A DNA stretch of 39,460 nucleotides from NCBI GenBank assembly GCA_048594975.1, contig JBMDXQ010000040.1, positions 1 to 39,460 of the forward strand. Reading direction: 5' to 3'. Position numbers and translations under genes: made by a program. Numbering within the stretch: the first letter of the stretch is position 1; each line of letters begins with the position of its first letter. Origin of the DNA: JBMDXB01 sp048594975 (GTDB taxonomy: Bacteria; Acidobacteriota; Vicinamibacteria; Vicinamibacterales; 2-12-FULL-66-21). Under the pieces are notes generated by a model. The model had not been told where the DNA came from and made no database searches. It worked only from the letters and a program-made list of their open reading frames with translations. This document shows positions 25,409-32,533 of this stretch, piece after piece.

Positions 25409-25464
25409 GGCGGTGGAGTCCGCCGTGAACCGTCTCGCGTGGCGGGACCAATGACTCCTGTAGG
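25409..25464 (+). promoter_or_regulatory. Fluoride riboswitch (crcB motif) before small membrane proteins
   Basis: GGCGGTGGAGTCCGCC, GTGAACCG, a GC-rich hairpin and CCAATGACTCCTGTAGG match the fluoride aptamer. The 3' element GACTCCTGTAGG is also the left arm of a terminator, so fluoride binding should prevent terminator formation, as in the well-studied Bacillus cereus crcB switch, which this arrangement closely resembles. Confidence 0.93.
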
Positions 25465-25492
25465 CTGAGACCTGCAGGAGTCTTTGCTTTTT
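25453..25492 (+). terminator. Riboswitch-controlled terminator
   Basis: GACTCCTGTAGG (25453-25464) pairs along 12 bp with CCTGCAGGAGTC (25471-25482, one G-T pair), followed by TTTGCTTTTTT. It is mutually exclusive with the fluoride aptamer. Confidence 0.9.
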
Positions 25493-25497
25493 GGGCC

Positions 25498-25644
25498 ATG
25501 TGGATTGCGCTCAGCGTGCTCGTCGCCGTCATGTGTGCCGCACTGCTCGTGCGTTGGCTGCTTCACGGACCGCCACCGCCACCGCCGCCGTGGGGAACGA
25601 AAGCAGATGTCGCCGATGACCAGCGCGGGAAACCGGATCGGTGA
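25498..25644 (+). CDS. Small single-helix protein with poly-Pro tail, fluoride-controlled
   Basis: 48 codons: MWIALSVLVAVMCAALLVRW (membrane helix), LLHGPPPPPPPWG and a short charged tail ending GKPDR. It begins 5 bp after the riboswitch terminator; a ribosome site is not obvious, so the start is not certain. The stop overlaps the start of the next gene (TGATG). It belongs to the same small helix-plus-Pro family as 21200-21400 and 24849. I know no described family of this form. It may be a subunit of a transporter or a membrane-stress peptide. Confidence 0.6.
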   Translation: MWIALSVLVAVMCAALLVRWLLHGPPPPPPPWGTKADVADDQRGKPDR

Positions 25645-25841
25645 TGAAAGACGCTGAACCCGTCCAGCGGGAGGCCGGTGCCTGGTGGCCGCGCGGGTGG
25701 CGCCGCCTGCACGTGGTACTCCTGTGCTTCGCGCTCGCCTCAATCGCCGCGTTGATCGTCCAGCGCCTCGTCCCGCCGCTGGCCACGGATCTGGCCTTGG
25801 TCTGCGCGATCTGGATCACGTCTACCCGGTTGCGCGTTTGA
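25644..25841 (+). CDS. Small two-helix membrane protein
   Basis: A 65-residue protein: a tryptophan-rich lead (AGAWWPRGWRRL), a helix VVLLCFALASIAALIVQRLV and a second helix ATDLALVCAIWITS. It is coupled by TGATG to the small poly-Pro protein and so is in the fluoride-switched operon. A neighbouring frame continues directly with KRTEPWWAHWARGVVILIGF up to 25924, so a frameshift near 25838 may have split a three-helix protein. Family unknown. The following 25925-26127 shows no gene. Confidence 0.5.
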   Translation: MKDAEPVQREAGAWWPRGWRRLHVVLLCFALASIAALIVQRLVPPLATDLALVCAIWITSTRLRV

Positions 25842-26127
25842 AGCGGACAGAGCCATGGTGGGCGCACTGGGCGAGAGGCGTTGTCATTCTGATTGGCTTC
25901 CTCCTCGCGCAGCGCTATCTGTGAGTCGTGACCTGCCCGGGTCCTCTTGTGGCGACGGCGTGCCTGGACTCACGGCAAACAGAGCCGGTGCACCTGTGTC
26001 ACTACTCGAGGGCGCCGTCCTTTCTCTCGATCAGAGACAGACACACCGACGACGAATGGCTGGTCGGCGGAACGCCGAGCACCACGACGCCGGCCCCGAA
26101 CTCTGGCACCTCGAGCCCGGAAGGTCC

Positions 26128-26158
26128 TTGACCCTGGAACGATTCCAGGGTTGAGAAT
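26128..26158 (+). promoter_or_regulatory. MerR-type promoter/operator
   Basis: TTGACC (-35, 26128-26133) and GAGAAT (-10, 26153-26158) are separated by 19 bp, the over-long spacer that is the hallmark of promoters activated by MerR proteins. Between them lies a perfect 9-3-9 palindrome, ACCCTGGAA-CGA-TTCCAGGGT (26131-26151), the binding site. The 26192 gene and the merR-like gene at 27261 follow. Confidence 0.85.
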
Positions 26159-26191
26159 GGGTGCTGGGCCATTCGGAGAATCGAGGACGGT

Positions 26192-27250
26192 ATGAAGAGT
26201 CAGTTGGCTGGGGCGTTGGCGATCGTGGCCGTGACCGCGTGGATGTCATCCGGAGCACGGGCTCAGCAGGTACCGCAGGGGCAGACGCATGATCACGACG
26301 CACATCACCGCGAGATGCTGCAGCGCGGCGCCGAGGCGATGGGCTTCGATCAAGAGCGCACGGTCCACCATTTCCTGCTCTACGAAGACGGCGGCGCCAT
26401 CGACGTATCGGTCAAGGAAATGAGCGATCAGGCAAATCTCCAGGCGGTGCGGAAGCATCTGCAGGAGATTGTCGGGCTGTTCACGGCAGGAGATTTCGGC
26501 AAGCCAGCGCTGACCCACGCACAGCAGGTACCTGGGACCGCCGAGATGACGCGACTCAAGGACCGTATTGCCTATCAATACGAAGAGACGTCAACCGGCG
26601 GACGCGTACGAATCGTCACGCGTGGTGCGGATGCGCTGACAGCCGTCCATGCGTTCCTGCACTTTCAGATCGAGGATCACCGCACCGGGGACTCGGGCCT
26701 GGTGCAGCAGACGGCGTCGGGCCGCATGAACGGCATGGGCCCTGGCATGATGGCGAAGGGGCACGACGCCGCGACGATGGCGCAGATGCGCGACATCCAT
26801 GACCTGTTCCTCAACCACGATCGCATCACGCGCACGGTCACGAATCTTCCCGACGGTATCAGGACGGTGACCGAGTCCGCCGATCCGCGCATCGCTCAAC
26901 TCCTCAAGCACCACGTGGCCAGCATGCGTGAGCGGGTCGACAGCGGTGATGATCCCGGCTTGCCGATCGAGAGCGAGGCACTCCACTCGATCTTCCAGAA
27001 CTACGAGAAGGTCCAGACCACCGTGGAGACGACAACGGCCGGCATCGTCGTGACCCAAACCTCGCGCGACCAGGCCTCGGTGGCGGCGCTCCAGCAACAC
27101 GCCTCGGAAGTGACCGACTTCGTCAAAGACGGCATGGCCGCCATGCATCGGGCGATGATGAAGAAGATGGGTGGCATGATGCAGCCCGGCGTGCACGGTG
27201 CCATGATGGACGGCGTGTCGAAACCCGGGACCACGCCAATCGGGCGGTAA
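26192..27250 (+). CDS. Exported His/Met-rich protein, probable metal-binding
   Basis: A 352-residue protein with a signal peptide (GALAIVAVTAWMSSGARA), then a His cluster (THDHDAHHREM), an internal MNGMGPGMMAKGHD linker and a Met/His C-terminus (MHRAMMKKMGGMMQPGVHGA). Two regions (about 45-165 and 195-320) look like related helical/strand domains, each with the sense of an RTVT...R(I/V) strand pair. Met- and His-rich exported proteins usually bind copper or silver. The start has GAGGA 4-8 bp upstream. It is driven by the MerR-type promoter and followed by that regulator, so it is likely part of a metal-resistance response; the exact metal is not shown. Confidence 0.7.
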   Translation: MKSQLAGALAIVAVTAWMSSGARAQQVPQGQTHDHDAHHREMLQRGAEAMGFDQERTVHHFLLYEDGGAIDVSVKEMSDQANLQAVRKHLQEIVGLFTAGDFGKPALTHAQQVPGTAEMTRLKDRIAYQYEETSTGGRVRIVTRGADALTAVHAFLHFQIEDHRTGDSGLVQQTASGRMNGMGPGMMAKGHDAATMAQMRDIHDLFLNHDRITRTVTNLPDGIRTVTESADPRIAQLLKHHVASMRERVDSGDDPGLPIESEALHSIFQNYEKVQTTVETTTAGIVVTQTSRDQASVAALQQHASEVTDFVKDGMAAMHRAMMKKMGGMMQPGVHGAMMDGVSKPGTTPIGR

Positions 27251-27260
27251 GGCCTGTCAG

Positions 27261-27758
27261 TTGCACAAGTTGCTCAGCCCGTCTGAGCTCGCGCGGCTGA
27301 CCGGCGTCAGCACGGACACGTTGCGCCATTACGAGCGCAAACGTGTGCTCGGCCTCCCAACTCGCAGCGAGAGCGGATATCGTCGCTACCCGCCTGAGGC
27401 CGTGGCGCGCGTGCGACTCGTGCGACGGGCGTTGACCATCGGCTTCACGCTCGATGAACTGGCGGGCGTCCTGACGGAACGCGATCGTGGCGGTGCCCCC
27501 TGCCGGAAGGTCCGCGCGTTGGTCGCTGAGCGGCTGTCAGAGCTGAACACCCGTCTCAGCGATCTCACCGAGCTACGCGACGACTTACGGATCCTGCTCC
27601 GGGACTGGGACCGCCGCCTGGCCCGGATTCCCGCCGGCGCCCAGGCCCGTCTCCTCGACGTGCTCGCTGACCGACCCGTCGTCGATCGTGCCGTCGCGCG
27701 CCAGCGTCGCATGCTTGGCGCCGCGAGTCCGCGCCGGCGAGCATTGGCCAGGCGTTGA
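27261..27758 (+). CDS. MerR-family transcriptional regulator
   Basis: A 165-residue MerR protein. The N-terminal winged helix-turn-helix is clear: SELARLTGVSTDTLRHYERK and SESGYRRYPPEAVARVRLVR, then the coiled-coil dimer helix (AERLSELNTRLSDLTELRDD). The effector region contains a single Cys (GGAPCRKVRALV), so a standard two-Cys copper or mercury site is not evident. TTG 27261 lies 11 bp after the upstream stop, in the same operon; it probably activates the promoter at 26128, controlling both genes. Confidence 0.87.
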   Translation: MHKLLSPSELARLTGVSTDTLRHYERKRVLGLPTRSESGYRRYPPEAVARVRLVRRALTIGFTLDELAGVLTERDRGGAPCRKVRALVAERLSELNTRLSDLTELRDDLRILLRDWDRRLARIPAGAQARLLDVLADRPVVDRAVARQRRMLGAASPRRRALARR

Positions 27759-27846
27759 AGTCGCGCCGCCACAGCTTCGTGCGCGTTCATTCCCGTCAAG
27801 ACTGACGGCCGAGGGCATACGCTATCTCCAGATAGCACGAGTACTT

Positions 27847-28121
27847 CTACGCGGTTCGCAGGAGGCCTGCGTCATACGCGCGTTTGTCGAAGATGGTGGT
27901 CTGGATGATCGGCCTTCGTATGCGTGACTCCTGGCTGACGGCCGTTGATGTCGCCACGCCTCCGCAGTGAGATCGTAGGCAAACCCTGGCGTCCGCAAGC
28001 GATCGAGCCATCCCTTCAGCATCGCCGGAAGGCTGAGGAACTGCACGGGGGCGACGAAGGCCAACGTCTCGGCCCGCGCGACCTTCTTTTGTTGCGCGAG
28101 ATCGCCGGCGCAGCAGTTCAT
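27847..28121 (-). pseudogene. NAD(P)H-dependent oxidoreductase, truncated and frameshifted
   Basis: On the minus strand, TLAFVAPVQFLSLPAMLKGW, DRLRTPGFAYDL and, one frame over, PIIQTTIFDKRAYDAGLLRT correspond to the flavodoxin-fold NAD(P)H:quinone oxidoreductase family (VFVFPVWW-type loop, ILKGWIDRV, GFAY). The first third is missing and the break lies next to the start of tRNA-half repeat unit 3 (28142). A frameshift at about 27925 and a premature end near 27847 confirm decay. No gene is seen in 27759-27846. Confidence 0.7.
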
Positions 28122-28373
28122 CGGTACTCTGGACGATAGCTAGCGGTTCAGAGAACCACTGCGTGTTTTCGAGGACTTGAACGGTGGCATCCTGCGCCCG
28201 CGGACCTTCGAGAGATGCGACTGTGTCAGAAAGTGGACGGCGACCCATCCGCGGAAATCACACTCGATGCGAGGCTTGCGCAGTTATCAGAACATGAGAA
28301 AAACCGCTGCGTTCTCATTCATCAATCGTTCGGCGTGAGGGCCGGCCATTCGAGGCGTACTCCGGGCTCGGCA

Positions 28374-28403
28374 GGGACAATTTCAGGGACAGTTTTGGGG
28401 ACA
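28374..28403 (+). repeat. 12-bp phased GGGACA triplet before tRNA half 3
   Basis: GGGACA begins at 28374, 28386 and 28398, exactly 12 bp apart. A second set follows the tRNA half at 28613 and 28625 (again 12 bp), with a degenerate third near 28636. Both sets flank the tRNA half like arm-type sites around a crossover core. Confidence 0.7.
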
Positions 28404-28432
28404 GCAGGGTTCCCGCAACTCAAAGCCTCGCG

Positions 28433-28492
28433 TATACTTATGGTTCTCGACGCGGTGAGGTGGCCGAGAGGCTGAAGGCGGCGGTTTGCTAA
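28433..28492 (+). repeat. tRNA-Ser(GCU) 5' half, copy 3, with -10 box
   Basis: TATACT (28433-28438) precedes the 39-nt tRNA-Ser half (28454-28492) by 15 bp. After TTGCTAA the sequence is ACGCC, not the ACCGC needed to close the anticodon stem. A T-loop-like CAAATC near 28532 is not flanked by a stem, so the tRNA is not completed. Confidence 0.82.
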
Positions 28493-28681
28493 ACGCCGAT
28501 CAGCATTTCGGCCATCGTCGTTTTTCCTCGCAAATCCTCGCGTCTCAATCACTTCCTCGATCGACCGACTTGGCTGCCGTTGGCTCCCGAAGCCCGATTT
28601 TGGGAGCTGGCAGGGACAATTCTAGGGACAGTCTGGAGACAGTTTCCATCATCGGTTGATCGCTTCGGCACGATCGTGTGA

Positions 28682-28708
28682 TCATCAGATTCAATGCGAA
28701 TTTGATGA
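28682..28708 (+). promoter_or_regulatory. Operator of Phd/ParE operon
   Basis: TCATCAGATTC (28682-28692) and GAATTTGATGA (28698-28708) form an 11-5-11 inverted repeat with one mismatch, ending 7 bp before ATG 28716 and overlapping its ribosome site. This is the expected place for antitoxin autorepression. Confidence 0.65.
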
Positions 28709-28715
28709 GGAAACG

Positions 28716-28997
28716 ATGCTCGATCTAGCCAACGACATTCGATCGCTCAGTGAGTTCAAGCGCAATACCGTCGATTTGCTCGACCGCCTGAGAAAGACCG
28801 GGCACCCGCTGGTGCTGACCATCAACGGCAAGGCCGAACTGGTGGTCCAGGATGCCGCAGCCTACCAGGCGCTTCTGGACCGTGTCGAAGCCATCGAGGG
28901 GATTCAGGAGGGACTTGCGGATGTGAAAGCCGGCCGCACCAAGCCGTCCCGGCAGGTGTTTGCTCGGCTGCGCCGCAAGCATGGCATACCGCGTTGA
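28716..28997 (+). CDS. Phd/YefM-family antitoxin
   Basis: A 93-residue antitoxin: DIRSLSEFKRNTVDLLDRLR, PLVLTINGKAELVVQDAAAY and QALLDRVEAIEGIQEGLADV show the Phd/YefM DNA-binding fold followed by a long helix that binds the toxin. ATG 28716 has GAGGA 4-8 bp upstream and is better placed than 28656. It overlaps the toxin gene by 17 bp. It sits 83 bp after unit 3. Confidence 0.85.
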   Translation: MLDLANDIRSLSEFKRNTVDLLDRLRKTGHPLVLTINGKAELVVQDAAAYQALLDRVEAIEGIQEGLADVKAGRTKPSRQVFARLRRKHGIPR

Positions 28998-29313
28998 GAT
29001 TGCCCGCCGCGCGGAACGCGACCTCGAGGAACTGTACTTGTGGGTGGTCGAGCGGGCGCCGCAGCAGGGCGCCCGGTGGTTCAACGGTCTCGAACGCGCG
29101 GTCCTGTCGCTGGACCAGCATCCGAAGCGGTGTGCCGTCGCGCCCGAGAGCTTCGACCCCGATCACCCCGTGAGAGCACTCACGTACGGGCGGAAGCCGC
29201 ACGCGTACCGCATCTTCTTCACGGTTGATGACGACGCTCGTCTCGTGCGCGTGGTACACGTGCGGCGTGGCACGAGAAAGTCGCCTCAGCCTGACGAGTT
29301 GAAAGGCGAGTAG
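28981..29313 (+). CDS. RelE/ParE-family toxin
   Basis: A 110-residue protein of the RelE/ParE fold: AYRVEIARRAERDLEELYLW at the start, HPKRCAVAPES in the middle, and ALTYGRKPHAYRIFFTVDDD then VRVVHVRRGTRK at the end. These match the plasmid-stabilisation toxin family. RelE members cleave mRNA on ribosomes and ParE members poison gyrase; the sequence does not settle which applies. It overlaps its antitoxin. Confidence 0.85.
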   Translation: MAYRVEIARRAERDLEELYLWVVERAPQQGARWFNGLERAVLSLDQHPKRCAVAPESFDPDHPVRALTYGRKPHAYRIFFTVDDDARLVRVVHVRRGTRKSPQPDELKGE

Positions 29314-29317
29314 GCGG

Positions 29318-30289
29318 CTATCGCGGCCGTGCCTCTGCGGCCGCCGGCCTGACGCGCACGTCGTCTCCGATGTCGATCACCATCAAATCGGTGCCCATCT
29401 CCACGCGCCCCGAGTAGGACCGCTTTGTCTGCTCGACGATTGCTGGTGTTCCCGGAGTGTGAGAGAACACGGCCAGCCGCGGCGACACTCTGCTGAAGAT
29501 GCCCGCGGCCTGCTCCGGGGTGGTGTGACGCGCCACGATCGCTTCCACGCGTTCCTGGTTCGACACCACCTGCCGCAGCACGTCGAGATCGATCGCCTCG
29601 TGGATCAACACGTCCACACCCTTGCAGAATGCCACCAAGTTGTCGCTCGGACCCGTGTCGCCCGAGACCGCCACCGAGCGCCCGGCATAATCCACTCGGT
29701 AGCCGTAAGCGGGCTTCACGAGTCCGTGAGCTACGAGGAATGCGGTGACCGTGATGCCGTTTCTCTCATAGACCCTCCCCTCGCGGATGTCGTGCACGAC
29801 GGCGCGGATGCCATCGGGCGAAAAGCTTTCGTCCACGTCCCGGCGCATCCGAATGTCGAAGGCGAACGCCGCCTGCAGGTGCCGCATCATGTCGCGCGTG
29901 CCATCGGGCCCCCAGACTTCGAGCGGCACCTTCCGCTCTGGCTGCGCCGACCAGGGCGTGAGCATCAGGTCGGGCACATCGACGACGTGGTCCGAATGCA
30001 GGTGCGTCAGGAACAGTTTCGTCACGGCGTTCATGGGAAAGCCCGCCTGCACCAGGCGCTGCATGAACCCGCGTCCCGCGTCGATTAGGAAATGTTCGCC
30101 GCCAGCCTCGATGAGCGTGCTGATCCCTGCCATGCCAGCGTGAACACGGGGTCCGCTCGCGGTCCCCAGCAGGGTGACGCGAATTTCCTTTGGCACGCCG
30201 CCATTCACCTGCTCGGAAATCTGCGCCTCGACCGTCCCGAATAGGCATAGGACCAGCAGGGCTGACTGCAACCGGCCGGGCAAACTCAT
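29318..30289 (-). CDS. Exported MBL-fold metallo-hydrolase
   Basis: A protein of about 323 residues with a signal peptide (RLQSALLVLCLFGTVEA). The metallo-beta-lactamase motif THLHSDHVVD (His96, His98, Asp100, His101) is complete, and VAVSGDTGPSDNL supplies the bridging Asp; a late SHTPG gives the last His. The arrangement is closest to RNase Z-like / arylsulfatase-like MBL enzymes, but export makes an RNA substrate unlikely. ATG 30289 is chosen over 30307 because it directly starts the signal peptide. It lies 81 bp downstream of the cytochrome gene and may share its transcript. Confidence 0.83.
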   Translation of the reverse strand: MSLPGRLQSALLVLCLFGTVEAQISEQVNGGVPKEIRVTLLGTASGPRVHAGMAGISTLIEAGGEHFLIDAGRGFMQRLVQAGFPMNAVTKLFLTHLHSDHVVDVPDLMLTPWSAQPERKVPLEVWGPDGTRDMMRHLQAAFAFDIRMRRDVDESFSPDGIRAVVHDIREGRVYERNGITVTAFLVAHGLVKPAYGYRVDYAGRSVAVSGDTGPSDNLVAFCKGVDVLIHEAIDLDVLRQVVSNQERVEAIVARHTTPEQAAGIFSRVSPRLAVFSHTPGTPAIVEQTKRSYSGRVEMGTDLMVIDIGDDVRVRPAAAEARPR

Positions 30290-30370
30290 TGCGTCTTCAG
30301 CATCCAAAGGCCACTCCGGTGTGTCACCGCGGCGGAACTTCGGCGCCGACGCAGCACGCGTTTGATACCG

Positions 30371-31825
30371 CTAACGAAGTGTTCGCAAGTAGGCGACTAA
30401 CGCGGCGCGCTCTTCCGGCGCAGGTTGCCGATCGAAATGCACGCCGTCGGTGGATGCCAACGGCGGCACGACGCCTGGCGCGGAATTCGCCTGGACGCGC
30501 TTGAAGAACTCGATGTAGTGATCGACCACCTCCTCGAGCGTCGCAGCGCTGTTGTTGTGGAAATACGGAGCGGTGTTGCTGATGCCACGAAGCGCGGGAA
30601 TGTCCAGTTTCTCCCAGTCATCGGTCGGCGCCGCGCCACCCACGAACCCGGTCAACAACGCGCGCCCGGGATCGGAGCTCGTCCGGCGGACCTTGGCGCC
30701 AGCAGGCAGCGGAGGCGCAGGGACACCCGGAGCGGGAGACCCAGGACAGGGCGTGACACGGCCGGCTGGGGGTGGGCACGGTGTGGGAACTGACACCGCG
30801 ATCTCGTAGGTTCGTGCATTGCGAGCGAGGCGCTCCGGACAGGGTGCAAGAGCGAAGCGGGCGGGCGTCGCCGTATCGACCGGACGAGGACACTGGCTGA
30901 AGATCGTGTGGAATCGAATGACGGGGGCCTGCGGGGTCGACTGCGACGGACCGCCGTGGCACTGCGCGCAGGCGCGGACGAACACGGTCTTGCCCTGCTG
31001 TTCGAGCTCGTTCAGCGGTCCGTCTAGATCCGGCAGCGACGTGTCGCCCGCGCTAATGGCATTCGACAGCGCGCGAATCCGATGGTTGGTGAACAGCACG
31101 CGCTGAAATGACGCGAGATCGTCCAGGAGCTGCTGCGGCGCCAGACTCTGGATCTGCGCATGATTGATCAGCGCACCAAGCGCCTGCTCCTGCAGCGTCG
31201 TCACGCGAGCATCGAGCTGATATCCACCGCTGTTGTTCGGGCCGCGGGGCCACGGGTTGATGCCATCAGGTCCCGTGATCTTCACGTCGTTGACGGTGGG
31301 AACCGCACGCCAGACGTCGGCGACCGTCTCGGTCGATGGTGCGTTGGTGACGGGATCGACCAGCTTGATGTTGGGTGGCAGCGGAAGTGTGATCCTGATG
31401 AGACCGTTCTGACGAAGATTGCTGAAGTCGTCGGCGCTCTCACCGTTGATCCGGAAATCATCCGCGTCTATCGGGCGGAACAACGGATCATCGGCGTTCG
31501 GGTTCCCCCGGCGGCGCAACTGGAGGATTCGGAACCTGGCCTCGACATCCGCCGGCGAGAGCTGGAAATGGCTCGTCGCCATGTGGCAGTCGGCGCACGC
31601 GCGCCCGTTCGCGCCCAGATCGTCAAGGCGGCGGTCGAAGAACGCGCGGTGGCCCCGGACGACGGCGTCGCACGGTTCGCCGTCGCAGTCGGCAGGCACC
31701 TGCACCGATTGGGCTGCGGGCGCAAACGCCCAGACGGCAGGGACGAACCGAGAACTGCCCGCCCAGATCGCGAGCGTGAGGACGACGAACAGGACGCTTG
31801 CGGCGAGCAGGAATCGTGGTTTCAC
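30371..31825 (-). CDS. Di-haem cytochrome c peroxidase-like protein (MauG/CcpA family)
   Basis: A 484-residue protein with an N-terminal membrane/signal helix (FLLAASVLFVVLTLAIWAG). Two c-type haem sites are present: CADCH (C77, C80, H81) and CAQCH (C286, C289, H290). Conserved elements after the second haem (FVGGAAPTDDWEKLDIPALR, GISNTAPYFHNNSAATLEEV) match the bacterial cytochrome c peroxidase C-terminus, including the GI-NTAPYFHN segment. It reduces H2O2 or oxidises a substrate in the periplasm. A Pro-rich insertion (PTPCPPPAGRVTPCPGSPAP) with extra Cys residues is unusual. Confidence 0.85.
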   Translation of the reverse strand: MKPRFLLAASVLFVVLTLAIWAGSSRFVPAVWAFAPAAQSVQVPADCDGEPCDAVVRGHRAFFDRRLDDLGANGRACADCHMATSHFQLSPADVEARFRILQLRRRGNPNADDPLFRPIDADDFRINGESADDFSNLRQNGLIRITLPLPPNIKLVDPVTNAPSTETVADVWRAVPTVNDVKITGPDGINPWPRGPNNSGGYQLDARVTTLQEQALGALINHAQIQSLAPQQLLDDLASFQRVLFTNHRIRALSNAISAGDTSLPDLDGPLNELEQQGKTVFVRACAQCHGGPSQSTPQAPVIRFHTIFSQCPRPVDTATPARFALAPCPERLARNARTYEIAVSVPTPCPPPAGRVTPCPGSPAPGVPAPPLPAGAKVRRTSSDPGRALLTGFVGGAAPTDDWEKLDIPALRGISNTAPYFHNNSAATLEEVVDHYIEFFKRVQANSAPGVVPPLASTDGVHFDRQPAPEERAALVAYLRTLR

Positions 31826-31975
31826 GGCAGTGCTCCTCAGCGAGTCGAGCTGGCGGCAGCGGTGACGGACCGCCCTCTCAAGCTAAGGCGTCGTTTGCGT
31901 TCAAGAACTAACATCCGTCTCCAACGTTTTCCGCGGCGCCTGTCCTGCACCCTCTGTGGCAGAATGCCTTGCGCC

Positions 31976-32533
31976 ATGTCGCAGGAGATCACCCAACTGT
32001 TGCTGTCGTGGAATCAGGGCGATGGGCAGGCGTTGCATCGACTGATGCCGCTGGTGTACAGCGAGCTGCACCGGCTGGCGCATCACTACATGGCCGGAGA
32101 ACGCCCCGGCCACGCACTCCAGACGACAGCGCTCGTCAACGAAGCGTATCTGCGGCTCATCGATTCGAGCCGGGTTCGGTGGCAGAACCGCGCACACTTC
32201 TTCGCGGTGTCAGCGCAACTGATGCGGCGCATCCTGGTTGATGTCGCCAGGGCACGAGCGAAGCTCAAACGCGGAGGCGATGCGATTCAAGTGTCGCTCG
32301 ACGAAGCGATGGACATGCCGCATGAACCTGGCCCCGATCTGATCGCGCTCGACGAAGCCCTGACGAGACTGGCAGCGTTCGACGAACGAAAGAGCAAGGT
32401 GGTCGAGCTGCGGTTCTTCGGCGGCATGAGCGTCGAGGAGACCGCCGAGGTACTCGGAGTCTCGGCGATGACCGTCATGCGCGATTGGGGGCTGGCGAAG
32501 GTCTGGCTCCTCCGGGAATTGGAAAAGAAGTGA
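31976..32533 (+). CDS. ECF-type sigma factor (TIGR02999-like), operon 2
   Basis: A 185-residue sigma factor, close in design to the one at 11381: HRLAHHYMAGERPGHALQTT, ALVNEAYLRLIDSSRVRWQN, RAHFFAVSAQLMRRILVDVA in region 2, and VELRFFGGMSVEETAEVLGV in region 4. ATG 31976 is used; an in-frame ATG at 31964 is possible. The kinase start codon follows the stop directly, so they form a coupled unit. It is divergent from the cytochrome c peroxidase gene. Confidence 0.88.
   Translation: MSQEITQLLLSWNQGDGQALHRLMPLVYSELHRLAHHYMAGERPGHALQTTALVNEAYLRLIDSSRVRWQNRAHFFAVSAQLMRRILVDVARARAKLKRGGDAIQVSLDEAMDMPHEPGPDLIALDEALTRLAAFDERKSKVVELRFFGGMSVEETAEVLGVSAMTVMRDWGLAKVWLLRELEKK

Larger units (their letters stand above)
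28142..28633 (+). repeat. 492-bp dispersed repeat unit 3 (with tRNA-Ser half)
   Basis: This unit is similar throughout to 35645-37433 once the insertion sequence there is removed; both are 492 bp by my limits. Order: inverted repeat AGCGGTTC-AGA-GAACCACT, a short ORF-like stretch with EITLDARLAQLS, three GGGACA at 12-bp spacing, TATACT, the tRNA-Ser half, about 120 bp, and two more GGGACA. The units probably moved or were copied as a whole. A Phd/ParE TA pair follows directly. Confidence 0.8.

Noticed and set aside
28493..28552. A degenerate 3' half completing tRNA-Ser copy 3
   Set aside because: A CAAATC resembling a T-loop is present but without a pairing stem, and the acceptor end does not match CCTCACC.
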